Assembly: GCF_014191305.1 (NCBI RefSeq)
Contig: NZ_JACHWJ010000005.1
Span: 310,001-374,000, forward strand
Source of the DNA: Pseudoclavibacter helvolus
Lineage (GTDB): Bacteria > Actinomycetota > Actinomycetes > Actinomycetales > Microbacteriaceae
Length of the DNA: 64,000 bases
Direction of reading: 5' to 3'
Shown here: positions 50,769 through 59,056 of the stretch, one piece after another
Layout: the number at the start of each line of letters is the position of its first letter
Numbering within the stretch: the first letter of the stretch is position 1
Program-made: the position numbers and the translations under genes
Notes under the pieces: generated by a model
Databases searched by the model: none
What the model was told of the DNA's origin: nothing
Seen by the model: the letters and a program-made list of their open reading frames with translations, nothing else

Positions 50769-51403
50769 TTGCTGCCCTCTGCGAGGGTGTCGGTGATCAT
50801 CGATCTGAGGATCGACGGATCAATGGGTCCGCGGATGACGGATGCCACGCGGCCCTCGGCGTCGAGCACAAGTGTCGACGGGATGGCCTGCGGCGGCACG
50901 TTGTCGGCGAACGCGAGGCGAACGCTGGCGTCGTCGACGTCGAGGATTGACGGGTACGTGATGCCCTGCTTCTCGGCAAACGTCTTGGCCGTCGCGGCCT
51001 GGTCGTAGATGTTGACGCCCACGAACTCGACGCCGTCGTCTTGGTGCTCTTCCCAAGCCGCCTGCAAGTCCGGCGCCTCGAGCCGGCACGGCGGGCAGGA
51101 GGCGTACCAGAAGTTCACGACGGTGACCGAGCCCACGAGGTCTTCGCTGGAGAGCTCGTCGCCGAACTCGGTGACGCCGCCGAACTCGATCGGCGCCTGG
51201 CGCTCGCCCTCGGGGAAGATCTCGTAGCTGCCGTCGCTAGCGACGGTCCCGGCTCCGCCGTCTTCCCACGTGACGTCGGGGAGCGGCTCGTCTCCCGAGC
51301 ACGCAGACAGCAGCAGCATCGTGGCAACGCCAGCCGATGCGAGGGCGACGCGAAGGGTTCGGGGAAAGCGCGGTGTCTTCACGCTCTCTGAGCGGATGGT
51401 CAC
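50765..51403 (-). CDS. resA: Lipoprotein thioredoxin, ResA/TlpA type
   Basis: A 212-residue exported thioredoxin-fold lipoprotein. Lipobox LLSAC with C35, then a redox CPPC (C103 and C106) in FWYASCPPCRLEAP. It would keep apocytochrome c haem-binding cysteines reduced, using CcdA as electron donor. IPSTLVLDAEG carries the conserved cis-proline. Overlaps its neighbours by 4 bases on both sides, so the operon is tightly coupled. Confidence 0.9.
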   Translation of the reverse strand: MTIRSESVKTPRFPRTLRVALASAGVATMLLLSACSGDEPLPDVTWEDGGAGTVASDGSYEIFPEGERQAPIEFGGVTEFGDELSSEDLVGSVTVVNFWYASCPPCRLEAPDLQAAWEEHQDDGVEFVGVNIYDQAATAKTFAEKQGITYPSILDVDDASVRLAFADNVPPQAIPSTLVLDAEGRVASVIRGPIDPSILRSMITDTLAEGSK

Positions 51404-52047
51404 ACGGCTCCCTCATCGGTGGCGGCGCCGAGTTCGTGCGCCGCCGGTTCGCGGTAGTCGGCTTCCACGAAGCCGGTTGCGGGGTGGTACTCCAGCGTCG
51501 TGATGCTCGAGAGCGAGCATCTCCTGTGCTTCGGGTTGTGCGCGAGCGGCTCCTTCGAGAGCGCGCGGTGCACCATCCAGATCGGCAGCTGGTGAGAGAC
51601 CACGATAACATCGCCGCCGTCGGCGAGCTCTGCCCCGTCGAGCACCGCTTCGCGCATGCGGGCGACGATGGACTTGTAGGCCTCGCCCCAGCTGGGACGC
51701 AGGGGGTTGACGAGCTTGGGCCACGATCCCGGGCGGCGCAGGGCGCCGTACTTGCCCGTCATCCGCCGCCCCTCGAAGGCGTTCGTCGGCTCGATGACGC
51801 GCTCGTCGATGACCGGCTCGAGCCCGAAGAGCTCGGCGATCGGGGCCGCGGACTCACGAGTGCGTTGCAGGGGCGAGACGACGAGGCGCGTCGCCGGCAC
51901 CGCGCGAGCGTGCAGGTCTTCCGCGGTAGCGCGGGCCATGCGGGCGCCGAGCTCGGAGAGCCCGAAGCCGGGGAGCCGTCCGTAGAGGAGCCCGTTGGGG
52001 TTTTCGACCTCGCCGTGGCGGACGAGGTGGATTCGCTGTGCCGCCAT
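51400..52047 (-). CDS. Histidine phosphatase family protein
   Basis: A 215-residue phosphoglycerate-mutase-like phosphatase. LVRHGEVENP gives the catalytic histidine with RHG; SPLQRTRES is the second arginine, and VSHQLPIW the second histidine. Substrate not known. It is the first gene of the cytochrome c maturation operon, a linkage common in actinobacteria. ATG 52047 was chosen: TAGACT is 7 bases upstream and the longer frame has no family match. Confidence 0.87.
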   Translation of the reverse strand: MAAQRIHLVRHGEVENPNGLLYGRLPGFGLSELGARMARATAEDLHARAVPATRLVVSPLQRTRESAAPIAELFGLEPVIDERVIEPTNAFEGRRMTGKYGALRRPGSWPKLVNPLRPSWGEAYKSIVARMREAVLDGAELADGGDVIVVSHQLPIWMVHRALSKEPLAHNPKHRRCSLSSITTLEYHPATGFVEADYREPAAHELGAATDEGAV

Positions 52048-52054
52048 GCGTTCC

Positions 52055-52060
52055 AGTCTA
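52055..52060 (-). promoter_or_regulatory. -10 hexamer TAGACT of the cytochrome c maturation operon
   Basis: TAGACT on the minus strand, 7 bases before ATG 52047. Leaderless type; probably drives all five genes. Confidence 0.5.
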
Positions 52061-52132
52061 CGAACCGCCACCGACACTGAGGCACAGGATGCGCATCCGG
52101 GGCCCAAGAGGCCCCCTACGCTCTGCTGAGCG

Positions 52133-55100
52133 TCAGGCGAGGAGTTCCCGAATGTCTTCGGCTGAGAGCGTTGTGCCCGTCTCGCTCGAATCACCGTCGA
52201 GCACGTCAGCGAAGAGCGCGGACTTCTGAGCTTTGAGCGCCATGACCTTGGATTCGATCGTGTCGCGGGCCACGAGCCGGTAGATCATCACGGAACGCGT
52301 CTGCCCGATGCGGTGGGTGCGGTCGATAGCTTGGGCCTCTGTGGCCGGGTTCCACCACGGATCGAGAAGAATGACGTAGTCAGCCTCGGTGAGATTCAAC
52401 CCGAAGCCGCCAGCCTTCAGCGAAATGAAGAAGACCGACGCACTGCCCGAGCGGAATTCGTCGATGACATTGCCCCGATTGGGGGTGGAACCATCAAGGT
52501 AGGCGACGGGCACGCCGGCCGCCGCCGCCTGGTCTTTCGCTTTCGACAGGAACCGCGTGAACTGGCTGAAAACGATGACCTTGTGCCCCTCCGAGACGGC
52601 GTCGCCGAGGAGCACGGCAAGCGCCTCGAGCTTCGCCGACGGGGCGCTCGTCTCTTCCACCAGCTCCGCGTCGAGGGCCAGTTGGCGGAGCATCGTCAGC
52701 GAACGGAAGATCTGGAATCGGTTCGAATCAACATCGTCGACCAGGCCAAGCACCTTCTGCCGCTCCCGCTGAAGCCTGCGGTCGTAGAGGCGACGATGGG
52801 CGGGGAGCAGATCGAGTTCTAGCACCTGTTCGCGCTTGGGCGGGAGGTCGCCTGCGACGAGTTCTTTCGTGCGCCGCAACAGGAACGGTCTCAGTCGCCG
52901 TTTGAGCGTCGCGAGCTTCGCACTGTCGCGGTCTCGTTCGATGGGCTGACGGAAGAACTCCGTGAAATGGGTGAGGCCACCGAGGAGCCCTGGGCAGACC
53001 AGGGAGACAAGCGACCAGAGTTCAAGCACATTGTTTTCGAGTGGGGTCCCCGTGATGGCCAGCTTGAATGGAGTATCGAGGAGCTTGGCGCACTTGTACC
53101 CGCGAGACGTGTGGTTCTTGATCATCTGCGCTTCGTCGAGCAGCAGACCCGACCAGTGACGTTCCTGGTAGCTGTCAAACTCGAGCCGGAAGAGCGCATA
53201 GCTGGTGACGACAACGTGAGCGTCACCGATGGCTTCATCGAGCGTCGATTTCCTGCGCGCTTCAGTGGCTGAGATGGTGACCGCGCGGAGGCCGGGGGCG
53301 AACTTCGCGCATTCGCTGGCCCAGTTCGACACAACGCTGGTGGGTGCGACGACCAGGAATGGCGGCATCGCATCGCCGAGCTCGGCTCGAGCAAGTTCCA
53401 TCATCGCGATCGACTGCACTGTCTTGCCAAGCCCCATCTCGTCGGCGAGGATCCCGCCGAGTCCGTTGGTGCGGAGGAAGTGCATCCACGACATGCCGAG
53501 TCGCTGGTAGTCGCGAAGCGTGGCGTCCAGCGTCGTCGGAGGTTCGACAAGTTCCAGCACCGCCGTGTCTGAAAGTGCGGCGACGGTTTCCCGCCAAGCG
53601 GCTTCACTGGCCGCGACGACCCCGAGCTCGACGAGCTCCTGCCAAAGATCAACCTGATACCTGCTCACCCGGAGCCGCTCAACGGGGCGGTCGCCCAGCA
53701 CCCGCGCTTCTTCGATGACCTCTCGAAGCCGGTCGAACTCGGCGCCATCGAGCGAGAAGTAGATGCCGCTCGGCAGCACGAAGATCGGTTCCTCGAGTGA
53801 GAGCGCGGCGAAGACGTCACTGAAGATGACCTCCTCGCCCTCAACGGTGACCGTGAAGTTCAGGTCAAACCAGTCCGTGCCGTTGGCCTGCGCAGTGACG
53901 TCGACAACCGGTCGTTCGAGCGCGACCCGGTACGTGGGGGCGGCCTCTGACTCCTCGATGCGCAGCCCGGCTATCTTCCTCAGAGCTGGGAGCACCTCGC
54001 CGGTGAACACCACCGCATCCACTCGGCCGAGGACCGACTCCCAGCGCAGGCTCCCGCTGGGGCCGAAGAGGAGGTGCGGATGTGCACTAGCCGCGGCGCG
54101 GACCGCTTCGTGCGTCTGCGCTTCCATGGTCTCGTCGCGCAACGCGCCCAGCCTGCCCCGGTTCCAACGCCAGCGCAGGTGCGCCGCGTCACCGTCATAG
54201 TCGAGCAGCAACTCCAGTGTCGGAGTTTGCGGTTTCGGAACCGCATACGTCCGGTCGGAGGAGTGCACCTCCGCGATGCCACGGAGGAGCGGCAGGTAGT
54301 CCCGCTCGAAAAGATCACGGTCAGCGGAAGCTATCGACAGCGGCTCGTTTCGGGTGAAGAGCGTCTTCGCTTCGCTTGAGAGCGCACCCTCGAAGCGAGC
54401 GAAGCACAGCGTTTCTTCCGCCGTTCCCGGTTTGAGCACCTGCGCGAACCCGACCGGCGGGTCCCCGATGAATCGGACCGCATCACTCGCGAGCGTCTCA
54501 CCAGCGTGCTCAATCTCACCGAGGACCCGGAGGCGTTTGCGCGCTTCGACGATGTCGAACCGTGCAATAGCGACGCTGTCGGACAACTCAATGGATCGCT
54601 GCTGCTTCGCCGTCGATATCAGCTCGATACCGGATGCTCTCAACTCGTGGAGCAAACTCCAAAGTGTGCGCGATGCGGCCCCGTCGAGCGGCAACCACTC
54701 CGGGGGGACGTAGTAGTAGTCCCCCTGCCGAGACTGGCTGTAGGCAGAGAGCAACTCCGCCATGAGAGCCGCCTGCTTTCCGCTGAGCGGCAGCCCGTTC
54801 AGTCGATCCCACGACGCGTTTCCTTTTATCCACTTGTCGCGGGCGCCTCGAACGGCTGGCCGCGCCGCGACGTACGTGTCCTTGCGGACGGGCGCATACT
54901 GCCACGTGTTGCGGCGCCGCCTCTCCTGGTGAAGCTCCACGAAGAGCGCGACGTGCGGGGTCGCGTGTCCGAGTTCCGCGTCCCCTTCGAGCGCCGCGTC
55001 GAGCGCCTTCTGCCAAGGGGGTTTGGAGGAGGTGATGCCGTTCGTGGCCGTGCGGGTGGATGCGCGACCGAAGGCGCTGCCCAAGCGGTCGGTGTTGCCG

Positions 55101-55453
55101 GGCTGAGGCGTCGAACCCCTTGCACGGATCGCGTCCGAGTAGAGCTCCGGCCGGCCAAAGTCAGTTGTCTGCGACAGCAGCACAGCCGCAAGGTGCGCGC
55201 ACGGCTGCACATTCCGGCACGAGCAATCAGCGGTGCAGCGCAGCCTGTCGCCAAGTTCCGTCAAGCGCACAGCGATCTGAACTGAGGTAAGAGATTCGAA
55301 ATCGACGGCGGCGGCTTCGACGGCCACACCATAGGGGATGTCCTCGACGCCCAGCACCACGAGACCGGAGTCTCGCAGAAGCTCCAACCCCTCGCGTGCC
55401 GCGGGGACTGAAGTGAACGCCTCAACGGCGGCGGAATCGAATTCGAAGAACAT
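52133..55453 (-). CDS. SWIM zinc-finger SNF2-family helicase
   Basis: A 1,106-residue superfamily 2 helicase-like ATPase. A SWIM zinc finger lies at C77-S-C79...C85-A-H87. The SNF2 motor begins near 630: DYQRLGMSWM (Q motif), LADEMGLGKTVQS (Walker A), LLLDEAQMIKN (DEAQ box), TGTPLENN, and later FSQFTRFL, GSTPNRG, LNLTEADYVILLDPWWNPA and DRTHRIGQT. It remodels nucleoprotein or moves on duplex DNA in DNA repair or transcription. ATG 55453 was chosen as the last start before aspS; it has no good Shine-Dalgarno. Divergent from aspS with 79 bases between. Confidence 0.9.
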   Translation of the reverse strand: MFFEFDSAAVEAFTSVPAAREGLELLRDSGLVVLGVEDIPYGVAVEAAAVDFESLTSVQIAVRLTELGDRLRCTADCSCRNVQPCAHLAAVLLSQTTDFGRPELYSDAIRARGSTPQPGNTDRLGSAFGRASTRTATNGITSSKPPWQKALDAALEGDAELGHATPHVALFVELHQERRRRNTWQYAPVRKDTYVAARPAVRGARDKWIKGNASWDRLNGLPLSGKQAALMAELLSAYSQSRQGDYYYVPPEWLPLDGAASRTLWSLLHELRASGIELISTAKQQRSIELSDSVAIARFDIVEARKRLRVLGEIEHAGETLASDAVRFIGDPPVGFAQVLKPGTAEETLCFARFEGALSSEAKTLFTRNEPLSIASADRDLFERDYLPLLRGIAEVHSSDRTYAVPKPQTPTLELLLDYDGDAAHLRWRWNRGRLGALRDETMEAQTHEAVRAAASAHPHLLFGPSGSLRWESVLGRVDAVVFTGEVLPALRKIAGLRIEESEAAPTYRVALERPVVDVTAQANGTDWFDLNFTVTVEGEEVIFSDVFAALSLEEPIFVLPSGIYFSLDGAEFDRLREVIEEARVLGDRPVERLRVSRYQVDLWQELVELGVVAASEAAWRETVAALSDTAVLELVEPPTTLDATLRDYQRLGMSWMHFLRTNGLGGILADEMGLGKTVQSIAMMELARAELGDAMPPFLVVAPTSVVSNWASECAKFAPGLRAVTISATEARRKSTLDEAIGDAHVVVTSYALFRLEFDSYQERHWSGLLLDEAQMIKNHTSRGYKCAKLLDTPFKLAITGTPLENNVLELWSLVSLVCPGLLGGLTHFTEFFRQPIERDRDSAKLATLKRRLRPFLLRRTKELVAGDLPPKREQVLELDLLPAHRRLYDRRLQRERQKVLGLVDDVDSNRFQIFRSLTMLRQLALDAELVEETSAPSAKLEALAVLLGDAVSEGHKVIVFSQFTRFLSKAKDQAAAAGVPVAYLDGSTPNRGNVIDEFRSGSASVFFISLKAGGFGLNLTEADYVILLDPWWNPATEAQAIDRTHRIGQTRSVMIYRLVARDTIESKVMALKAQKSALFADVLDGDSSETGTTLSAEDIRELLA

Positions 55454-55520
55454 CAGGCCCAGTCTCTCGCGCAAAGGGATGCAGCGCGAGATGTGCCACC
55501 GCGCGTTGCGATCGCTCGGG

Positions 55521-55526
55521 TACCCT
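55521..55526 (+). promoter_or_regulatory. -10 hexamer TACCCT of aspS
   Basis: TACCCT with 6 bases to GTG 55533. Leaderless type. Confidence 0.45.
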
Positions 55527-55532
55527 TGACCG

Positions 55533-56843
55533 GTGACTGATCGCACCCTCATCTCCTCCCTTTCCACGCTCGAAGACGGCCCCGTGCTTGTGCAGGGGTG
55601 GGTCGATACGGTTCGAGACCAGAAGAAGGTGCAGTTCGTTGTCCTTCGCGACGAGAGCGGCGCCGTCCAGCTCGTGAACCCGCGCGCCGAGGGCCGTGAG
55701 GCGATCTCCGACACGATCTCCGCGCTCGCGCAGGGCAGCTTCATCTCCGTGCGCGGCCAGAAGAAGGCCGACGAGCGCGTGAAGCTCGGCGGGCTCGAGG
55801 TCAAGGTCGACGAGATCGTCGTCGAGACCGCGGCGCTTCCAGAGACGCCCATCGCCGAGGACACGTCGATCGACAAGCGCCTCGACTGGCGCTTCCTCGA
55901 CCTGCGCATCCCGCGCAACGCCCTCATCTTCCGTATCCAGACGACGTTCGCGCACGCCCTGCGCACCTACTGGGTCGAGAACGGCTTCGTCGAGCTCTTC
56001 ACACCCAAGCTCATGGCGTCGGCGTCCGAGTCGCGCGCTGAGCTGTTCCAGATGGACTACTTCGAGACGACCGCGTACCTCGCGCAGAGCCCGCAGTTCT
56101 TCAAGCAGATGGCCATGAGCTCCGGCCTCGGGAAGATCTTCGAGATCGGGCCGGTGTTCCGCGCCGACCCGTCGTTCACGTCGCGTCACGCGACCGAGTT
56201 CACGAGCATCGACGCCGAGATGAGCTGGGTCAACAGCCACGAGGACGTCATGCAGATGCAGGAGCAGCTGCTCGTCTCCGGCCTGCAGGCTGTGAAGGAT
56301 GCGCACGGCGAGGAAATCAAAGCGCTCTTCGACGTCGACATCGCCGTGCCGACGCTGCCGTTCCCGCGCATCCCGCTGCTTGAGGCGCGCGAGATCGTCG
56401 AGGCGCGTGGCCACAAGCTGGAGCGCAACGACCTGGACCTCGACCCCGAGGGCGAGCGCCAGGTCGCGGCCCACGTGCAGGAGACGTTCGGCCACGAGTT
56501 TGTGTTCCTCACGGACTACCCGGCGTCGATCCGGCCGTTCTACCACATGCGTCACGAGGGCGACGAGTCGCTCACGAAGAGCTACGACCTCATCTGGAAC
56601 GGTGTGGAGATCTCGACGGGCGCGCAGCGCGAGCACCGTGTCGAGGTCCTCGAAGGTCAGGCGACCCAGAAGGGCATGGAGCTCGACGAGGTCGGCTTCT
56701 ACCTCGACTTCTTCCGCTACGGCGCACCGCCCCACGGTGGGTTCGGCATGGGCTTCGGTCGGATCCTGATGCTGATGCTGCACCAGACGACGCTCCGCGA
56801 GGTGACGTACCTGTTCCGCGGTCCGAACCGCCTGCAGCCGTAG
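55533..56843 (+). CDS. aspS: Aspartate--tRNA(Asn) ligase, short archaeal-type
   Basis: A 436-residue class II aminoacyl-tRNA synthetase. The N-terminal OB fold starts VLVQGWVDTVRDQKKVQFVV. Motif 2 is FEIGPVFRADPSFTSRHATEFTSID and motif 3 is GGFGMGFGRILMLMLHQTTL. The end FRGPNRLQP matches archaeal/eukaryotic-type AspRS, not the usual 590-residue bacterial enzyme with its GAD insertion, which is absent. Such enzymes are often non-discriminating and charge tRNA-Asn as well, needing GatCAB. Discrimination cannot be decided here. A hairpin follows the stop. Confidence 0.9.
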   Translation: MTDRTLISSLSTLEDGPVLVQGWVDTVRDQKKVQFVVLRDESGAVQLVNPRAEGREAISDTISALAQGSFISVRGQKKADERVKLGGLEVKVDEIVVETAALPETPIAEDTSIDKRLDWRFLDLRIPRNALIFRIQTTFAHALRTYWVENGFVELFTPKLMASASESRAELFQMDYFETTAYLAQSPQFFKQMAMSSGLGKIFEIGPVFRADPSFTSRHATEFTSIDAEMSWVNSHEDVMQMQEQLLVSGLQAVKDAHGEEIKALFDVDIAVPTLPFPRIPLLEAREIVEARGHKLERNDLDLDPEGERQVAAHVQETFGHEFVFLTDYPASIRPFYHMRHEGDESLTKSYDLIWNGVEISTGAQREHRVEVLEGQATQKGMELDEVGFYLDFFRYGAPPHGGFGMGFGRILMLMLHQTTLREVTYLFRGPNRLQP

Positions 56844-56852
56844 GTTTCATCG

Positions 56853-56873
56853 CGCTGCCGCCAACCGGCAGCG
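56853..56873. terminator. Hairpin after aspS
   Basis: CGCTGCCG (56853-56860) pairs with CGGCAGCG (56866-56873) over CCAAC. It fills the 33-base gap between aspS and the convergent conjugation module. Confidence 0.7.
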
Positions 56874-56876
56874 ACC

Positions 56877-57317
56877 TCAGAGCCGTCCGCGATCTCTCGC
56901 GGGCGGCTCTGCTGCGTCCGTGGAGCACGTGAGCCCCGTCACCTCGTGGCCGGGCGGGGGCGGCGCGCAGGGCAGGTCGTCGCCGCGACGACTCGTGCTG
57001 TCGCGCACGTCGGGGCTCGACTCGAAGGGACCATCCGGGCTGAAGAGCACGCCGAGGTGATAGTCGGCGTGATCTCTGAACCAGAGCGACGCTCCGCCTG
57101 GCACGTCCTTCAACGCTTCCCACGCCTGCCAGAGCCCACGGAGACGGAGCACGGCTTCTGGCGAGTCCCACCACCGGGCAGACCAGACGCGCGTGCGTCC
57201 ATCCACTCGGCGCGCACACGAGCGGCCGATGAACTCGCGGACGAAGTCGTCGAGGGTCGCGAACTGCCGCCCGGGCGCGCTTTCTGCTCCCTGCGGAGCG
57301 TCTCGCCCGCCCGTCAT
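56877..57317 (-). CDS. DUF4913 domain-containing protein
   Basis: A 146-residue soluble protein. FATLDDFVREFIGRSCARRVDG, WSARWWDSPEAVLRLRGLW and LWFRDHADYHLGVLFSPDGPF match the DUF4913 family, found almost only in actinobacterial conjugative elements. Function unknown. The start overlaps the coupling-protein stop by 4 bases (ATGA). The C-terminus after residue 115 is disordered. Confidence 0.83.
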   Translation of the reverse strand: MTGGRDAPQGAESAPGRQFATLDDFVREFIGRSCARRVDGRTRVWSARWWDSPEAVLRLRGLWQAWEALKDVPGGASLWFRDHADYHLGVLFSPDGPFESSPDVRDSTSRRGDDLPCAPPPPGHEVTGLTCSTDAAEPPARDRGRL

Positions 57318-59056
57318 GGTGCCTGCTCGCGTGCCACGGCGCTGTCCCCGCCAGGGCCATGTTTCGCGAGGGACGCGCGGATGCGGGAGGCGTGTGGTCC
57401 CTGCATCCATGCCCTCGTCTTGATGAGGGTCGGGCGGCTTCCGGATGCGAGCACAAGCGCACGCCCCCGAGGCAGCGCCGCGAGTTCGGCGACCTCGAGG
57501 ATCCGTTCCCGGTGCAACTGCTTCGAGACGGTTCTGTGGCCTCGCCCGTAACTCAGCGAGGAGAGCTCCCTGTCGTGGTCGCCGACGAGCTTCGAGAGCT
57601 CGTCGAGGAAGCCGGCTTCGCTCACGCCGCCGCCGTAGACCTTGATGTTCGCCGCCGACCACAGCTTTCGCATGCCGCCCTCACCCCAGACCTCGACGCC
57701 CTGCGACCAGGACTGGAGGATGGTGATGAGCACGATGCCTCGTGAGCCGTAGTGGCTGTAGAGGTCCGGGAGGTTGCGCCAGCGGCAGACGTTCGCGGCC
57801 TCGTCGAGGACGCCGAGCAACGGAGTGGTGAGCCGGCCGGACGGCGAGGCGGACGCCAGCTCCTCCGCAGCCTCGGCAACGGCGACCGTGAGTGCGGTGA
57901 CGAGCGGGCCTGCCGTCCCCTGCCCCTCGCGCGAGAGCGAGTAGAGGGTGTCCGTGCCGCGTACGAACTTGTGGGGGTCGAACCGCGGCCGAGCGTCACG
58001 GTCCGCCGCCGGGGTGATCCACGGCGCGAGTGCTCTGCTGGTCAAGCACGAGGCCATTTGCTGGGCGGTGCCGTAGATGCCGCCGCGTTGCCGGTCCGGG
58101 GCGCCTATGACTCCCTCGAGCTGGTCGGCGACGAGGCGGTATCCGGCGTCCTGCAGAATGCCGACGGCCTCATCGTCACCCGGTCGAGTCACCCACCGGT
58201 ACACCTCGGTGATGGGCTTGCCCGCGAGCGCGCCGGCGAGGAGGAGCGCCGCGAGGAGGTCCTTGGCCGCGGGGTCGAAGAACGCATCGGACCTGGCGCC
58301 TGGTTCTCTCGAACCGCTCGCGAAGTGGTCGGCAAGCTTGCCCGCCTGCACCTCGTCGGTGACGTAGCTCAGTGGGTCCCACCACCAGGCGGTCGCCTCT
58401 CCCGCCACCGCCTGCGGGTCGAACACCCAGACGCGACCGGAAGCTGCGCGCACACCACGGGTCGCATCGAGGACGTCGCGCTTGTTTGAGGTGACGACAA
58501 CTGCCCCGGGCGCCTCGACGATGGCGGGGATAGCGAAGGCGGTCGACTTGCCGGTGCGCGGGCCGCTGACGTTGATCTGCATGTCCTCCCACCCGCCGTA
58601 GACGGGTGATCCGCCCGGGAGGGTCGTGCCGAGCTGCACACCTATCGACCCCTCGACGCCGAGGCGAAGGCTGCTGGCCCGGGCCCCGCGAGCGCTGATG
58701 GCGGCGATCTCCTTCCCGCGGCCAAGCAGCGTCGCGGCGCGGTCGAGCCGGCGGTTTCCTGCTCGACGCCCGCGGATGCTCAGGACGGTTGCTAGGGCCA
58801 CGAACACGAGACCGACACCAAGCGCTATCGCGAGTGCCGTCGCGGTCCGGCTCCAGTGGATGCTCCCCCGCAGCACCCCGAAGAACAGCGCGAAGGCATC
58901 GGCAGGCAACGGCAAGCCCACCCCATCCAACTCGGCAGCGCCCCGCACGCACAGGTTGACCCCGCCGATGCCGATGACGGCGGCGCCGAGCCCCACCCAG
59001 AGCAGCACCGCTTCGACTGCCAGGCCGCCTGGTCCACGCTTCCGTGCGGCGCTCAT
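57314..59056 (-). CDS. Type IV secretion coupling ATPase, VirD4/TraG family
   Basis: A 580-residue membrane ATPase bringing the relaxase-DNA complex to the transfer channel. Two N-terminal helices (13-35 and 72-93), Walker A VSGPRTGKST (163-172), and Walker B LLGVLDEAANVCRW. The C-terminal half has the RecA-like core with QSWSQGVEVWG and NIKVYGGG. Length is normal. Overlaps both neighbours by 4 bases. Confidence 0.9.
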   Translation of the reverse strand: MSAARKRGPGGLAVEAVLLWVGLGAAVIGIGGVNLCVRGAAELDGVGLPLPADAFALFFGVLRGSIHWSRTATALAIALGVGLVFVALATVLSIRGRRAGNRRLDRAATLLGRGKEIAAISARGARASSLRLGVEGSIGVQLGTTLPGGSPVYGGWEDMQINVSGPRTGKSTAFAIPAIVEAPGAVVVTSNKRDVLDATRGVRAASGRVWVFDPQAVAGEATAWWWDPLSYVTDEVQAGKLADHFASGSREPGARSDAFFDPAAKDLLAALLLAGALAGKPITEVYRWVTRPGDDEAVGILQDAGYRLVADQLEGVIGAPDRQRGGIYGTAQQMASCLTSRALAPWITPAADRDARPRFDPHKFVRGTDTLYSLSREGQGTAGPLVTALTVAVAEAAEELASASPSGRLTTPLLGVLDEAANVCRWRNLPDLYSHYGSRGIVLITILQSWSQGVEVWGEGGMRKLWSAANIKVYGGGVSEAGFLDELSKLVGDHDRELSSLSYGRGHRTVSKQLHRERILEVAELAALPRGRALVLASGSRPTLIKTRAWMQGPHASRIRASLAKHGPGGDSAVAREQAP

